From the NCBI RefSeq assembly GCF_000687455.2, contig NZ_JGVW01000049.1, forward strand, positions 178,368 to 242,367: a stretch of DNA of 64,000 bases, read 5' to 3'. The stretch comes from Burkholderia sp. lig30. GTDB lineage: Bacteria > Pseudomonadota > Gammaproteobacteria > Burkholderiales > Burkholderiaceae. Every line of letters begins with the position of its first letter. Positions within the stretch are counted from its first letter, which is position 1. The notes under the pieces were generated by a model. The model saw only the letters and a list, made by a program, of their open reading frames with translations. It had not been told where the DNA came from and did no database searches. The position numbers were made by a program, and so were the translations under genes. This document shows positions 42,434 to 51,163 of this stretch, piece by piece.

Positions 42434-43795
42434 TTAGATGGACGACGCGGCTTGATCCCGCGCCGGCGGCCCGGACGGACGGCATGCGATGCCGGCCAGG
42501 TCCGCGTCGCCGAGCGTGCCGAGCGCCGCGGACAACTGCAGCCGCGCGCGCAGAAAGCCATAGCGCGCGTCGGCAAGATCCCGGATCGCCTCGAAGTAGC
42601 GTTGCTGCGCATTGAGCTCGTCGATCCGCGTACGCAGTCCGACCTCGCGCCCGAGACGCGTCGACTTCACCTTGCTGTCCGCCGATGCGAGGGCGCGCTC
42701 CTGCGCACGCATCAGCGCGACGCCGTTGGTGATGCCGAGATAGGCGGAGCGCGCGTGCTCGCGGGCCTTGCGGCGCGCATCCTCGAGCGCGTCGCGGGAC
42801 TGGTCGCGGCGCCGGTACGCCTCGCGCGCCGCCGACAGGTTGCCGCCACCCGCGAACAGCGGGATCGTGACCGTGACGCCGATCATCGACGAGCGCGTCT
42901 TCGAGGTCGTGCCGAATATGTCGTCCAGCCCGTTCTCGTTCGAGCCGCGGCTCCAGTTCGTGCCGTAGCTCGCCTGAAGGTTGACGACGGGCAGGCTCGC
43001 CCCCCGCGCGCCGACGATGTCGGCCTTGCTCTGGTCGAGCAGCTTCTCGGCGATCCGCACGTCGGGGTTCTGGCTAGCGGCTTCGTCCATCGCGGTCTGC
43101 AGCTCCAGCGGCGCGGCCAGCGGCACGCACTGCCAGGCGATCCGTGCAAGGTCGTCGGTGGGCAGGCCGGTCAGGCGGCGGAACGTGCCGCGCGCGACTT
43201 CGAGATCGTTCTGCGCGCTGATCTTGCGGGCGAGCGCGTCGTCGAGGTTTGCCTGCGCCTCGTCGACGTCGGTGCGGGTGCCGTCGCCGATCTTCAGCGC
43301 GGCCTGCGCCTGGTCGAGCTGGTTCTGGAATGCCTGCTCGGCGGACTCGGCGGCCTGCAGCACCTCGCGTGCGAACAGCACGCCGAAATAGGCATCGGAA
43401 ACCTCCGTGACGAGGGTCTGCCGGGCTTTCTCGTACTCGGCGTCCGCCTGGTCGGCGAGCGCGCCGCCGCGCTTGAAATCGGCGATCCGCGTGACGTCGA
43501 ACAGCGGCTGCGTGACGCTCGCGGTCGCGCTGTGGCGGCGCACGGCGGCCGCATAGGGCGCGCCGGGCTGATCCTGTTTGGTGTAGTTGCCGTCGATCTG
43601 CGCGCGCGGCAGCAGGCCGGCGAGCCCTTGCCAGCGCTTCTCGCGGCCCGCGAGCTGCGCCTGGTGCGCCGCGGAGATTCCGGTGTCGAACCCCCGCGCC
43701 GCGTTGACCGCGTCGAGGAGGTCGGCGGCCTGCGCCGGCCATGCGGCGAGCCAGCCAAGGGTGGCGATCAGCCTGAGAGGTCGTATCGAAATCAT
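42434..43795 (-). CDS. TolC-family outer-membrane channel of the type I system
   Basis: 453 residues with a signal peptide (PLRLIATLGWLAAWPAQA) from ATG 43795. Two TolC repeats are visible: AHQAQLAGREKRWQGLAGLLPRAQ and the helical pair around YFGVLFAREVLQAAESAEQAFQNQ, then DVRIAEKLLDQSKADIVGARG through GVTVTIPLFAGGGNLSAAREA. It is the first gene of the export operon TolC-HlyD-ABC-precursors. Because it sits in this operon it is probably dedicated to peptide export and not to drug efflux. A start at 43837 is possible but would put extra residues before the signal peptide. Confidence 0.92.
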   Translation of the reverse strand: MISIRPLRLIATLGWLAAWPAQAADLLDAVNAARGFDTGISAAHQAQLAGREKRWQGLAGLLPRAQIDGNYTKQDQPGAPYAAAVRRHSATASVTQPLFDVTRIADFKRGGALADQADAEYEKARQTLVTEVSDAYFGVLFAREVLQAAESAEQAFQNQLDQAQAALKIGDGTRTDVDEAQANLDDALARKISAQNDLEVARGTFRRLTGLPTDDLARIAWQCVPLAAPLELQTAMDEAASQNPDVRIAEKLLDQSKADIVGARGASLPVVNLQASYGTNWSRGSNENGLDDIFGTTSKTRSSMIGVTVTIPLFAGGGNLSAAREAYRRRDQSRDALEDARRKAREHARSAYLGITNGVALMRAQERALASADSKVKSTRLGREVGLRTRIDELNAQQRYFEAIRDLADARYGFLRARLQLSAALGTLGDADLAGIACRPSGPPARDQAASSI

Positions 43796-43913
43796 CTGCC
43801 TGGGCCCGCGGCGCCGCATGCGCGGCGCGTGTGGCAACCGCCGTCGCGTCGATAAAACGGCGGATTATTCAGCAGCGTGCAACGGCTTAATATCGCCGTT
43901 CGTCCAGATTTGA

Positions 43914-43950
43914 CCGGGCAGATCGTTAGATTTGGTCAGATCTTGCCCGG
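43914..43950. promoter_or_regulatory. imperfect inverted repeat upstream of the export operon
   Basis: CCGGGCAGATC (43914-43924) and GATCTTGCCCGG (43939-43950) pair with one bulged base; inside and beside them AGATTTG occurs twice (43906-43912, 43928-43934). It lies 120 bases before the TolC-like gene, after the fliR stop, and may be an operator of the microcin-like operon. Apart from this the 225-base gap holds nothing recognisable. Confidence 0.4.
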
Positions 43951-44020
43951 CGGATCTTCAGGTTTTTTCAGACTTGTTCGGGTTTTCCGGGTCGACCCGG
44001 TTGGGGAAGCGGCGCGTGCG

Positions 44021-44803
44021 TCAGCGCAAGCCGGCCGCGACCCGGCCCATCGTCTCGACGCCCATGTCGAACAGGCGGGACAGGAACGGCACCATGTTCG
44101 GCACCATCAGCTGCAGGAGCAGCAGGCCGACGAGCATCGTGACCGGAAAGCCGATCTGGAAGATGCCGATCTGCGGCGCCGCGCGGTTCAGGATGCCGAG
44201 CGCGAGGTTGGCGATCAGCAGCGCCGCGACGACGGGCAGCGCGAGCAGGAGGCCCATCTGGAATATCGCCAGGCCGAACCCGGCGAGCGTGCGCCAGCCG
44301 GGCGCGTGCAGCAGGTCGGCCGACACCGGCAGGATCTGGAACGACTCGGCGAGCGCGGCGAACACCTGCAGGTGGCCGTCGAACGCGAGGATCGCGAGGA
44401 TCGCGACGGCGTTCAGGAAGCGCCCCATCACGGGCGTCGCGCCGCTCGCGTGGGGATCGAAGAAGGTCGCGAAGCCGAGGCCCATCGACAGGCCGATGTA
44501 GTCGCCCGCGGCCTCGACCGCCCCGAACACGATCTGCATCGCGAAGCCCATCGCCGAGCCGATCAGGAACTGCGTGACGACGATCCAGATCCCGGCCGCG
44601 GAGAACACCGTGAATGCCGGCATCGGCCCGAGCGCCGGCGCGACGACGAGCGCCATGAACGCCGCGAGGCCGATCTTCACGCGCATCGGCACCGACGCGT
44701 GGCCGGTGACGGGCGCGGTCGCGACGAGCGCGAGCATGCGCCCGAACGGCCACAGGAAGGCCGTGAGCCACGTGTTGAGCTGCTCGTAGGTGACGGAGAA
44801 CAT
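44021..44803 (-). CDS. fliR: flagellar export apparatus protein FliR
   Basis: 260 residues with about six hydrophobic helices; part of the export gate with FliP and FliQ at the base of the flagellum. Marks are MFSVTYEQLNTWLTAFLWPFGRMLAL, GFAMQIVFGAVEAAGDYIGLSMGLGFATFFDP (in two parts) and NRAAPQIGIFQIGFPVTMLVG. Last gene of the fliL-fliR run, 19 bases after fliQ. Confidence 0.96.
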   Translation of the reverse strand: MFSVTYEQLNTWLTAFLWPFGRMLALVATAPVTGHASVPMRVKIGLAAFMALVVAPALGPMPAFTVFSAAGIWIVVTQFLIGSAMGFAMQIVFGAVEAAGDYIGLSMGLGFATFFDPHASGATPVMGRFLNAVAILAILAFDGHLQVFAALAESFQILPVSADLLHAPGWRTLAGFGLAIFQMGLLLALPVVAALLIANLALGILNRAAPQIGIFQIGFPVTMLVGLLLLQLMVPNMVPFLSRLFDMGVETMGRVAAGLR

Positions 44804-44822
44804 CGCGTAGCGCGCGCGCCGC

Positions 44823-45095
44823 TCAGCCCGCGCCGAGCGTTGCGACGTGCAGCAGGACCTGCCGCAGGTAGTCGAGCATCGTCGTCAGCATCCACGGGCC
44901 GGCGATCACGAGCGTGGCCATGACCGCAAGCAGTTTCGGGATGAACGACAGCGTCGCCTCGTTGATCTGCGTCGCGGCCTGGAACAGGCTCACGACCAGG
45001 CCGACCGCGAGCGCGACGAGCAGCAGCGGCGCGGCCAGCAGCAGGCCGACGTACATCGCCTGGTGGGCGATCGTCATCACTTGTTCGGGGGTCAT
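44823..45095 (-). CDS. fliQ: flagellar export apparatus protein FliQ
   Basis: 90 residues, two hydrophobic helices, with the family pattern MTPEQVMTIAHQAMYVGLLLAAPLL and GLVVSLFQAATQINEATLSFIPKLLAV. Forms the export gate with FliP and FliR. It sits 18 bases after fliP. Confidence 0.97.
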   Translation of the reverse strand: MTPEQVMTIAHQAMYVGLLLAAPLLLVALAVGLVVSLFQAATQINEATLSFIPKLLAVMATLVIAGPWMLTTMLDYLRQVLLHVATLGAG

Positions 45096-45113
45096 CGCAT
45101 GCTCCGCCGGGGG

Positions 45114-45875
45114 TTATGCAAAGCTCTGCGCGAGCGAGCCGATCAGCAGCTGCCAGCCGTCGACGAGCACGAACAGCATCAGCTTGAACGGCAGCGACAC
45201 GGTCGACGGCGACACCATCATCATCCCCATCGACATCAGCACGCTCGCGACCACCATGTCGATGATGAGGAACGGGATGAAGACCGTGAAGCCGATCTGG
45301 AAGCCGGTCTTCAGCTCGCTCGTGACGAACGCGGGCACCAGCAGCGACAGCGGCACGTCGTCCGGGCCCTGCATCGCCGGCGCCTTCGAGATCTTCGCGA
45401 ACAGCGCGAGATCGGTCTCGCGGGTCTGCTTCAGCATGAAGGTCTTGAACGGCGCGACGCCGCGCTGCACCGCCTGCTCCATCGGCAGGCTGCCGTCCGA
45501 GAACGGCTTGTAGCCGTCGTTGTACGCGCGGTCGAGCACCGGCGACATCACGAAGAAGCTGAGGAACAGCGCGAGCCCGACGAGCACCTGGTTCGGCGGC
45601 GTCGTCGCGGTGCCGAGCGCCTGGCGCAGCAGCGACAGCACGATGATGATGCGCGTGAAGCTCGTCATCATCAGCACCATCGCCGGCAGGAACGACAGCA
45701 TCGTGAGCAGCAGCATCGTCTGCACGCTCAGCGAATAGGTCGTGCCCCCATGCGGGCCGGGGGCCGCGTTGAACGCGGGCAGGCCTGCCGTCTGGGCGCA
45801 GGCGAGCGCCGGGGCAAGGCCGAGGATCAGCACGGGCGCGACGCGCGCCGCGCGGTGCAGCAGGGTAGGTTTCAT
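45114..45875 (-). CDS. fliP: flagellar export apparatus protein FliP
   Basis: 253 residues with a cleavable signal sequence ([22 protein letters not shown]), as known for FliP. Core marks are [56 protein letters not shown] and [32 protein letters not shown] (in parts). Central component of the export gate pore. It lies 91 bases downstream of fliO. Confidence 0.97.
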   Translation of the reverse strand: MKPTLLHRAARVAPVLILGLAPALACAQTAGLPAFNAAPGPHGGTTYSLSVQTMLLLTMLSFLPAMVLMMTSFTRIIIVLSLLRQALGTATTPPNQVLVGLALFLSFFVMSPVLDRAYNDGYKPFSDGSLPMEQAVQRGVAPFKTFMLKQTRETDLALFAKISKAPAMQGPDDVPLSLLVPAFVTSELKTGFQIGFTVFIPFLIIDMVVASVLMSMGMMMVSPSTVSLPFKLMLFVLVDGWQLLIGSLAQSFA

Positions 45876-45966
45876 CGAACGACGGCGAAAAGGGAGGGGC
45901 GCATCCGCGCGAGCGGCCCGGGGCCGCGTGCTTCGCGGTGCGCGACGTCACGGCGCAGCGGCATGA

Positions 45967-46506
45967 TCAGCGATCCCGGCCGCGCCCGAAGCGTTTGCCG
46001 GCCTCGTTCGCGAGCGCGTCGCGAAAGCGCTGGCCGAACGTGCCGGGCAGGCCGGCGCCGGTGGACGGCGGCGTATCCGGCGCGAGCGCCCCGGCGGTGC
46101 CGGCCGGCACGGTGTGCAGCAGCCGGACGTTGCCGGGCGCGACGCCCAGCACGAGCCACGTGTCACCGATCTCGACGATCGTCGCGCTTTCCTTGCCGCC
46201 CACCGCGACGCTCGCGACCACCTTCAGCGGTCCGCCGCGGCGGACCGGCTGGAAGCCGAAGCGACGCGCGAGCCATGCGCAGCCGAACACGAGGCCGATC
46301 ACGACGGCCAGCCCGACGAACGTCTGCAACACGGCGGCGAAGCCGAGCGACGGCGCGGCGGAGCCGACCACCACGCCCGACGCGATCGCGCCGGCGTGGT
46401 TGACCGCATTGATGTCGGCGGCTGCGGCGGCGCCGGACGACAGCGCCGCCATGGCGGCCAGCGGCACGCGTGCGGCGAGCCGGCGGCCGGACTGCAGGCG
46501 ATTCAT
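45967..46506 (-). CDS. fliO: flagellar assembly protein FliO
   Basis: 179 residues from ATG 46506. One membrane helix (LQTFVGLAVVIGLVFGCAWLARRF) follows a hydrophobic leader, and the cytosolic part has the FliO pattern LKVVASVAVGGKESATIVEIGDTWLVLGVAPGNVRLLH (in parts). FliO helps FliP assemble. The start overlaps the fliN stop by four bases (ATGA), so the two are coupled. Confidence 0.93.
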   Translation of the reverse strand: MNRLQSGRRLAARVPLAAMAALSSGAAAAADINAVNHAGAIASGVVVGSAAPSLGFAAVLQTFVGLAVVIGLVFGCAWLARRFGFQPVRRGGPLKVVASVAVGGKESATIVEIGDTWLVLGVAPGNVRLLHTVPAGTAGALAPDTPPSTGAGLPGTFGQRFRDALANEAGKRFGRGRDR

Positions 46507-46994
46507 CGATTCAGCTTCCGGATGCGTTCCGACGGCGTGATGATGTCGGTCAGGCGGATACCGAACTTGTCGTTGACGACGACCACTTCGCCCTGCGCGA
46601 TCAGGCAACCGTTGACGAGCACGTCCATCGGCTCGCCCGCGAGGCCGTCGAGCTCGACGACCGAACCCTGCGCGAGCTGCAGCAGGTTGCGGATCGCGAT
46701 CTTCGTGCGGCCCAGCTCCACGGTCATCTTGACCGGGATGTCGAGAATCATGTCGATGTCGTTGTGCGTCGACGTCGCCGCGGCCTTCGACAGCGGCTGG
46801 AACACGCCGGCGGAGGCGATGCCCGCCTCCAGCGGCTGCTCGTTCTGCTCGGCGAGCGCCGCCGCCCAGTCGTCCACTGCCATCTCGCCACCCGCATCCG
46901 CAGGGGTCGCGGACGCCGCCGGCGCGACGGCCGCCAGCGCGGCGTCGGCGAGCGCCTGCTCGGCCGCGTCGGGCGTCTGGTTCAGCTCACTCAT
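46503..46994 (-). CDS. fliN: flagellar motor switch protein FliN
   Basis: 163 residues from ATG 46994 (MSELNQTPDAAEQ), overlapping the fliM stop by eight bases; an in-frame GTG at 47000 is possible. After an Ala-rich variable leader, the C-terminal SpoA domain has DIDMILDIPVKMTVELGRTKI, LLQLAQGSVVELDGLAGEP and GEVVVVNDKFGIRLTDI. Part of the C-ring that sets the direction of rotation. Confidence 0.96.
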   Translation of the reverse strand: MSELNQTPDAAEQALADAALAAVAPAASATPADAGGEMAVDDWAAALAEQNEQPLEAGIASAGVFQPLSKAAATSTHNDIDMILDIPVKMTVELGRTKIAIRNLLQLAQGSVVELDGLAGEPMDVLVNGCLIAQGEVVVVNDKFGIRLTDIITPSERIRKLNR

Positions 46995-47985
46995 ATCCAC
47001 CTTCCTTCATCGATTCGCTGGCGCCGATCATCTTCTGGACGCGCAGCGCGTATTGACCATTGAAAATTCCGTAACCGCATTCCATGACCGGCACGCCGTC
47101 GACCTTCGCGGTGATCGTGTCTTCGATATGGAGCGGCAGCACGTCGCCCGCGCGCAGATTGAGGATCTGCTCGAACGTCACCGGGATCTCGGCGAGATCC
47201 GCGATCAGCTCGACCTCGGCCGTCTGCACCTGCTTCGACAGCACGCGCACCCAGCGGCGGTCCACTTCGAGCGCCTCGCCCTGGATCGGCGACGACAGGA
47301 TGTCGCGGATCGGTTCGATCATCGAGTAGGGCATGCAGATGTGCAGCGTGCCGCCCGTCGGCCCGAACTCGATCGAGAACTGCGTGACGATCACGATCTC
47401 GTTCGGCGTCGCGACGTTCGCGAACTGCGTGTGCATCTCCGAACGCACGAACTCGAACTGCAGCGGCCGCACGCTCTTCCACGCGGCCGTGTAGTGCTCG
47501 AACACGAGCGCGAGCAGCTTGCCGATGATGCGCTGCTCGGTGGCCGTGAAGTCGCGGCCCTCGACGCGCGTGTGAAAGCGCCCGTCGCCGCCGAACAGGT
47601 TGTCGACCACGAAGAACACGAGGTTCGGGTCGAACACGAACAGCGACGTGCCGCGCAGCGGCTTCACGTGCACGAGGTTCAGGTTCGTCGGGATCGGCAG
47701 GTTGCGGGTGAACTCGCTGTACTTCAGCACCTTCACCTGGCTGACGGAAATTTCCGCCGTGCGCCGCATGAAGTTGAAGATGCCGATCCGCAACAGCCGC
47801 GCGAAGCGCTCGTTGATGATTTCGAGGCCCGGCATCCGGCCGCGGACGATCCGTTCCTGCGTCGCGATGTTGTACGGGCGAATGCCCGCTGCCTCGCGCT
47901 TGTCGTCGTCGGTGTCGGATTCGCCCGTCACCCCCTTGAGGAGGGCATCGACCTCCTCCTGAGACATGAACTCCGAGTGGCTCAT
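46987..47985 (-). CDS. fliM: flagellar motor switch protein FliM
   Basis: 332 residues, the usual length. The N-terminus has the CheY-P binding element EFMSQEEVDALLKGV; the central domain has IRPYNIATQERIVRGRMPGLE and the GGxG-like loop FGGDGRFHTRVEGRDFTATE; the C-terminal SpoA domain has DLAEIPVTFEQILNLRAGDVLPL and PVMECGYGIFNGQYALRVQ. It starts 22 bases after fliL. Confidence 0.97.
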   Translation of the reverse strand: MSHSEFMSQEEVDALLKGVTGESDTDDDKREAAGIRPYNIATQERIVRGRMPGLEIINERFARLLRIGIFNFMRRTAEISVSQVKVLKYSEFTRNLPIPTNLNLVHVKPLRGTSLFVFDPNLVFFVVDNLFGGDGRFHTRVEGRDFTATEQRIIGKLLALVFEHYTAAWKSVRPLQFEFVRSEMHTQFANVATPNEIVIVTQFSIEFGPTGGTLHICMPYSMIEPIRDILSSPIQGEALEVDRRWVRVLSKQVQTAEVELIADLAEIPVTFEQILNLRAGDVLPLHIEDTITAKVDGVPVMECGYGIFNGQYALRVQKMIGASESMKEGGYE

Positions 47986-48007
47986 GCGCGTTCCTTTGCC
48001 GGCGGCA

Positions 48008-48511
48008 TCACTGGACGACGAATTCGGTGAACAGCACGTCGTCGACCCGCGCGCGCTCGTTGCCCGGCTGCAACGGTTCCTCGATCAGGCTCTTCAGTTC
48101 GCTGGCGAGCGCGTGCTTGCCGTCGGGCGTCGCCAGTTCATCCGGATGCTTGTTCGACAGCGCGAGCAGGATGCGGCTGCGGATCTCCGGCATGCGGGCG
48201 GTCAGCTGCTCCTGCGCCTTCGCGTCGGTCAGCTTCAGCGACAGGCCGGCCCGCAGGTAATGCTGGACGCCGTCGTCCGACTGCAGGTTCACGGTCATCG
48301 GATCGAGCGCGAAGAACACCGGCGCGGCGAGCGGCGGCGGCTCGCTGCTGGCGGCGGCATGGCCGACGCCCTGCTTGCTCAGAAAGACGTACATGCCGCC
48401 CGCGGCGGCGGCGGCCGCGCCGAGCGCGATGACACCGATAAGCGCGATGCGCTTGAACTTGCCGGACGAAGCCGGCTTGTCGCCAGGCGAATTTGCGGTC
48501 GTGGAGGCCAT
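48008..48511 (-). CDS. fliL: flagellar basal-body-associated protein FliL
   Basis: 167 residues from ATG 48511 (MASTTANSPGDKPASS). One membrane helix (IALIGVIALGAAAAAAGGMYVFL) and a periplasmic domain with VFFALDPMTVNLQSDDGVQHYLRAGLSL (in parts), MPEIRSRILLALSNKHPDEL and the end VDDVLFTEFVVQ. It supports stator function. First gene of the fliLMNOPQR transcription unit in the window. Confidence 0.95.
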   Translation of the reverse strand: MASTTANSPGDKPASSGKFKRIALIGVIALGAAAAAAGGMYVFLSKQGVGHAAASSEPPPLAAPVFFALDPMTVNLQSDDGVQHYLRAGLSLKLTDAKAQEQLTARMPEIRSRILLALSNKHPDELATPDGKHALASELKSLIEEPLQPGNERARVDDVLFTEFVVQ

Positions 48512-48879
48512 GTGGATGCGTGCGTAATGACTCGTAGCATGCATTGTTCGGCATCCGGGGCGCGGCCGATGGGCGGAAAAGAGGGGGGAATTCCGGCTAT
48601 CTCAGCCGATTGTCCGGACCGGTCCGGGCGGACGGGAGCCGGGAATGCGGGCCGGAACAGGCCGCGCGGCGGCCCGGCGCGGGCCAGGGGAGCGGGCGGG
48701 ACGTTCCCCGAAAGGGCGGCCATGGCCGCGCGACCGCCCGGGCAACACGCCCCGGCGCGGCCGCATCGTGCGTGGCGCCGGCGGGCAACCGGCCGGCCGA
48801 CGGTGCGCGCATGGTTTCTGTCCGCTTCACCGTCCGCGAACGGTGAGGAATGCGCCGGCAAGGCCGGCCTTCGCGCCGC
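48512..48879. other. 368-bp GC-rich spacer between fliL and lrgB
   Basis: Presumably holds the promoter of the fliL operon (minus strand). I see only a small inverted repeat, CACCGT (48828-48833) and ACGGTG (48840-48845), near the lrgB stop, which may be a weak terminator for lrgAB. Open frames here are low-complexity Arg/Ala/Gly text and are not called. Confidence 0.5.
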
Positions 48880-49602
48880 TCAGATCGGCAGCAGCGTCAG
48901 CAACGGCGCGATCAGCACCATCGCGACGCCCGCGATCATCATCGTGAGGCTCGACACGACGCCTTCCTCGCTGCCGATCTCGCGCGCCTTCGCGGTGCCG
49001 ACGCCGTGCGCCGCCGCGCCGAACAGCGCGCCGCGCGCGAGCCGGGTGCGCATCGGCACGAGCGCGAGCACGATTTCGCCGAGCAGCATTCCGCAGATGC
49101 CGGTCGCGATCACGAACAGCGCGGTGAGATCCTTCGGCGCGTGGATCTTGTCGGAGACGGCGAGCGCGAACGGCGTCGATACCGAGCGGGTCATCAGCGA
49201 GCGCTGCAGTTCCGGCGACAGGTGCAGCAGCTTCGCGAGCAGCAGCGAGCCGCAGATCGCGGCGGTGATGCCGACCGCGACGCCGACCGACAGCGACAGC
49301 CAGTGGCGGCGGATCAGGTCGCGGTATTCGTAGATCGGCACCGCGAACGCGACCGTCGCCGGGCCGAGCAGCCACATCAGCCAGCGCGTGTCATGCAGGT
49401 AGACCGAGTACGGGATGCCGGTCAGCGCGACGAGCGCGACCAGCACGCCCGGCACGAACACGAGCGGCGAGAACAGCAGCGACTTCCGGTACGCATAGAG
49501 CCGCTTCGACGCGAAATACAGCGCGACCGTCAGCACGAAGCAGCCGACGGAGATCCCGGCATTGACTTGATCGGCGGGCAGATTCGGCAGCGGGGGAAAC
49601 AT
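48880..49602 (-). CDS. lrgB: LrgB/CidB-family membrane protein
   Basis: 240 residues, about seven hydrophobic helices. Family marks are the helix pairs around SLLFSPLVFVPGVLVALVALTGIPY, WLLGPATVAFAVPIYEYRDLI, ELQRSLMTRSVSTPFALAVSD and GALFGAAAHGVGTAKAREIGS. LrgB/CidB proteins act with the holin-like LrgA/CidA in murein hydrolase control or in export of small metabolites. It lies 39 bases downstream of lrgA. Confidence 0.92.
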   Translation of the reverse strand: MFPPLPNLPADQVNAGISVGCFVLTVALYFASKRLYAYRKSLLFSPLVFVPGVLVALVALTGIPYSVYLHDTRWLMWLLGPATVAFAVPIYEYRDLIRRHWLSLSVGVAVGITAAICGSLLLAKLLHLSPELQRSLMTRSVSTPFALAVSDKIHAPKDLTALFVIATGICGMLLGEIVLALVPMRTRLARGALFGAAAHGVGTAKAREIGSEEGVVSSLTMMIAGVAMVLIAPLLTLLPI

Positions 49603-49641
49603 GATGCGCTCCAGTGATTCGGGTTCTGCGGCGAGCGGCGC

Positions 49642-50100
49642 TCAGGCGCGCGCGCGGCGGCGGCCGGCCAGCACCCGCTGCGCGGCCAGCTTGCGTTCGA
49701 GCTTCGCGGCCAGATCGACCGCCACGGCGACCGCGACCATCACGATCGCCGTGCCCGCGACGACGACGAGCGCGAGCCGCCAGCCGTCCTCGCGGAACAG
49801 GCCGCCATACTGGACGGCGGCGACCGCGGCCGGCACGAAGAACAGCAGCATGTCGGACAGCAGCCAGTTCGCGCCGTCCTTCACCCAGCCGGGCGCGACG
49901 CCGCCGCAAAACAGCAGCGCGAGCAGCACCGCGAGGCCGATCACCCCGGACGGAACCGGCAGGCCGACCGCGCGCACGGCCCAGTCCACCACGTACCACA
50001 GCACCGCCAGCGCGCTCGCCTGCAGCGCGATGCGGCCCGTATGCGCGAAGCCGGCCGCAGAGACGGCCGGGACGGGGACGGAGGCGATCGACTTGCTCAT
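49642..50100 (-). CDS. lrgA: LrgA/CidA-family holin-like protein
   Basis: 152 residues with four hydrophobic helices: IALQASALAVLWYVVDWAV, VPSGVIGLAVLLALLFCGGV, LSDMLLFFVPAAVAAVQYG and LALVVVAGTAIVMVAVAVAVD. The PVPSGVIGL and MLLFFVPAAV patterns are typical of CidA/LrgA. First gene of lrgA-lrgB, divergent from the LysR regulator gene, with 124 bases between start codons. Confidence 0.92.
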   Translation of the reverse strand: MSKSIASVPVPAVSAAGFAHTGRIALQASALAVLWYVVDWAVRAVGLPVPSGVIGLAVLLALLFCGGVAPGWVKDGANWLLSDMLLFFVPAAVAAVQYGGLFREDGWRLALVVVAGTAIVMVAVAVAVDLAAKLERKLAAQRVLAGRRRARA

Positions 50101-50224
50101 GGCGGGCTCCCATACATGGATTCTTTAGACTAAGCAAGTATAGGATTCCCTGATCCATAAATAAAATGACTTGTCTCTATCCTTGTCATTCCAATCAGGA
50201 ATTCAACCGACCAGGGAGGCGCCG

Positions 50225-51148
50225 ATGGAACTGCGCGCACTGCGTTATTTCGTCGAGGTGGTTCGTCAGCAGAGCTTCACGGCGGCGGCCGAGAAGCTGT
50301 TCGTGACCCAGCCGACCATCAGCAAGATGGTGAAGGCGCTGGAGGACGAGATCGGCTCACCGCTGCTGTTGCGCGACGCCCGGCAGATGGTGCTGACCGA
50401 TGCCGGACGGATCGTGTTTCAGCGCGGCCAGGACGTGCTGGCCGCTCAGGCGCAGCTGCAGTCCGAGCTGAACGACCTCGGCACGCTCGGCCGCGGCGAG
50501 CTGTCGATCGGCATTCCGCCGCTGGGCGGCTCGTTCTTCACGCCGGTGATCGCCGCGTACAAGCAGCGCTATCCGAACATCGAGCTGAAGCTGTTCGAGC
50601 AGGGCGCGCGGATGATCGAGGCCGCGCTGGTGTCGGGCGAGCTGGAGCTGGGCGGCGTGCTGGAGCCGGTCGATCCGGCGGTGTTCGACGTGCTGCCGAT
50701 GATGCGCGCGCCGCTCTGGCTCGTCGCGCCGCGCGAATCGCGCTGGGAGGACGTGCGCGCGGTGCCGCTCGCGGATCTCGCGCGCGAATCGTTCGTGTTC
50801 TACGCGGAGAGCCTCGCGCTCCACGACGCGGTGCTCGACGCATGCCGCAAGGTCGGTTTCACGCCGTCGATCGTGAGCCGCAGCGGGCACTGGGATTTCA
50901 TGGCGGCGCTCGTGCACGCGGGCGTCGGCATCGCGCTGTTGCCGGAGCCGTACTGCCGGCGGCTCGACCCGGAGCAGTTCACCTGCCGGCCGATCGTCGA
51001 GCCGGAAATCACCTGGGCGATCGCGGTCGGCTGGCTGAAGAAGGGCTACCTGTCGCACGCGGCCCGCGCGTGGCTCGACGTCGCCCGCGCGACGCTGCCG
51101 GCCGACCCCGGCGACGATCTCGCGTTCGGCAGCCTGCGGGCGCGCTGA
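50225..51148 (+). CDS. cidR: LysR-family regulator, likely controls lrgAB
   Basis: 307 residues. The N-terminal helix-turn-helix is MELRALRYFVEVVRQQSFTAAAEKLFVTQPTISKMVKALE (in parts, residues 1-40), and the effector domain runs from ELSIGIPPLGGSFFTPVI to the end. ATG 50225 is preceded by GGGAGG. The divergent arrangement with lrgAB matches the CidR-lrgAB/cidAB pattern of other bacteria, so it probably activates that pair; CidR elsewhere responds to pyruvate/acetate metabolism. The symbol is by context. Confidence 0.88.
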   Translation: MELRALRYFVEVVRQQSFTAAAEKLFVTQPTISKMVKALEDEIGSPLLLRDARQMVLTDAGRIVFQRGQDVLAAQAQLQSELNDLGTLGRGELSIGIPPLGGSFFTPVIAAYKQRYPNIELKLFEQGARMIEAALVSGELELGGVLEPVDPAVFDVLPMMRAPLWLVAPRESRWEDVRAVPLADLARESFVFYAESLALHDAVLDACRKVGFTPSIVSRSGHWDFMAALVHAGVGIALLPEPYCRRLDPEQFTCRPIVEPEITWAIAVGWLKKGYLSHAARAWLDVARATLPADPGDDLAFGSLRAR

Positions 51149-51163
51149 CGCGCGCCGCGCGCA

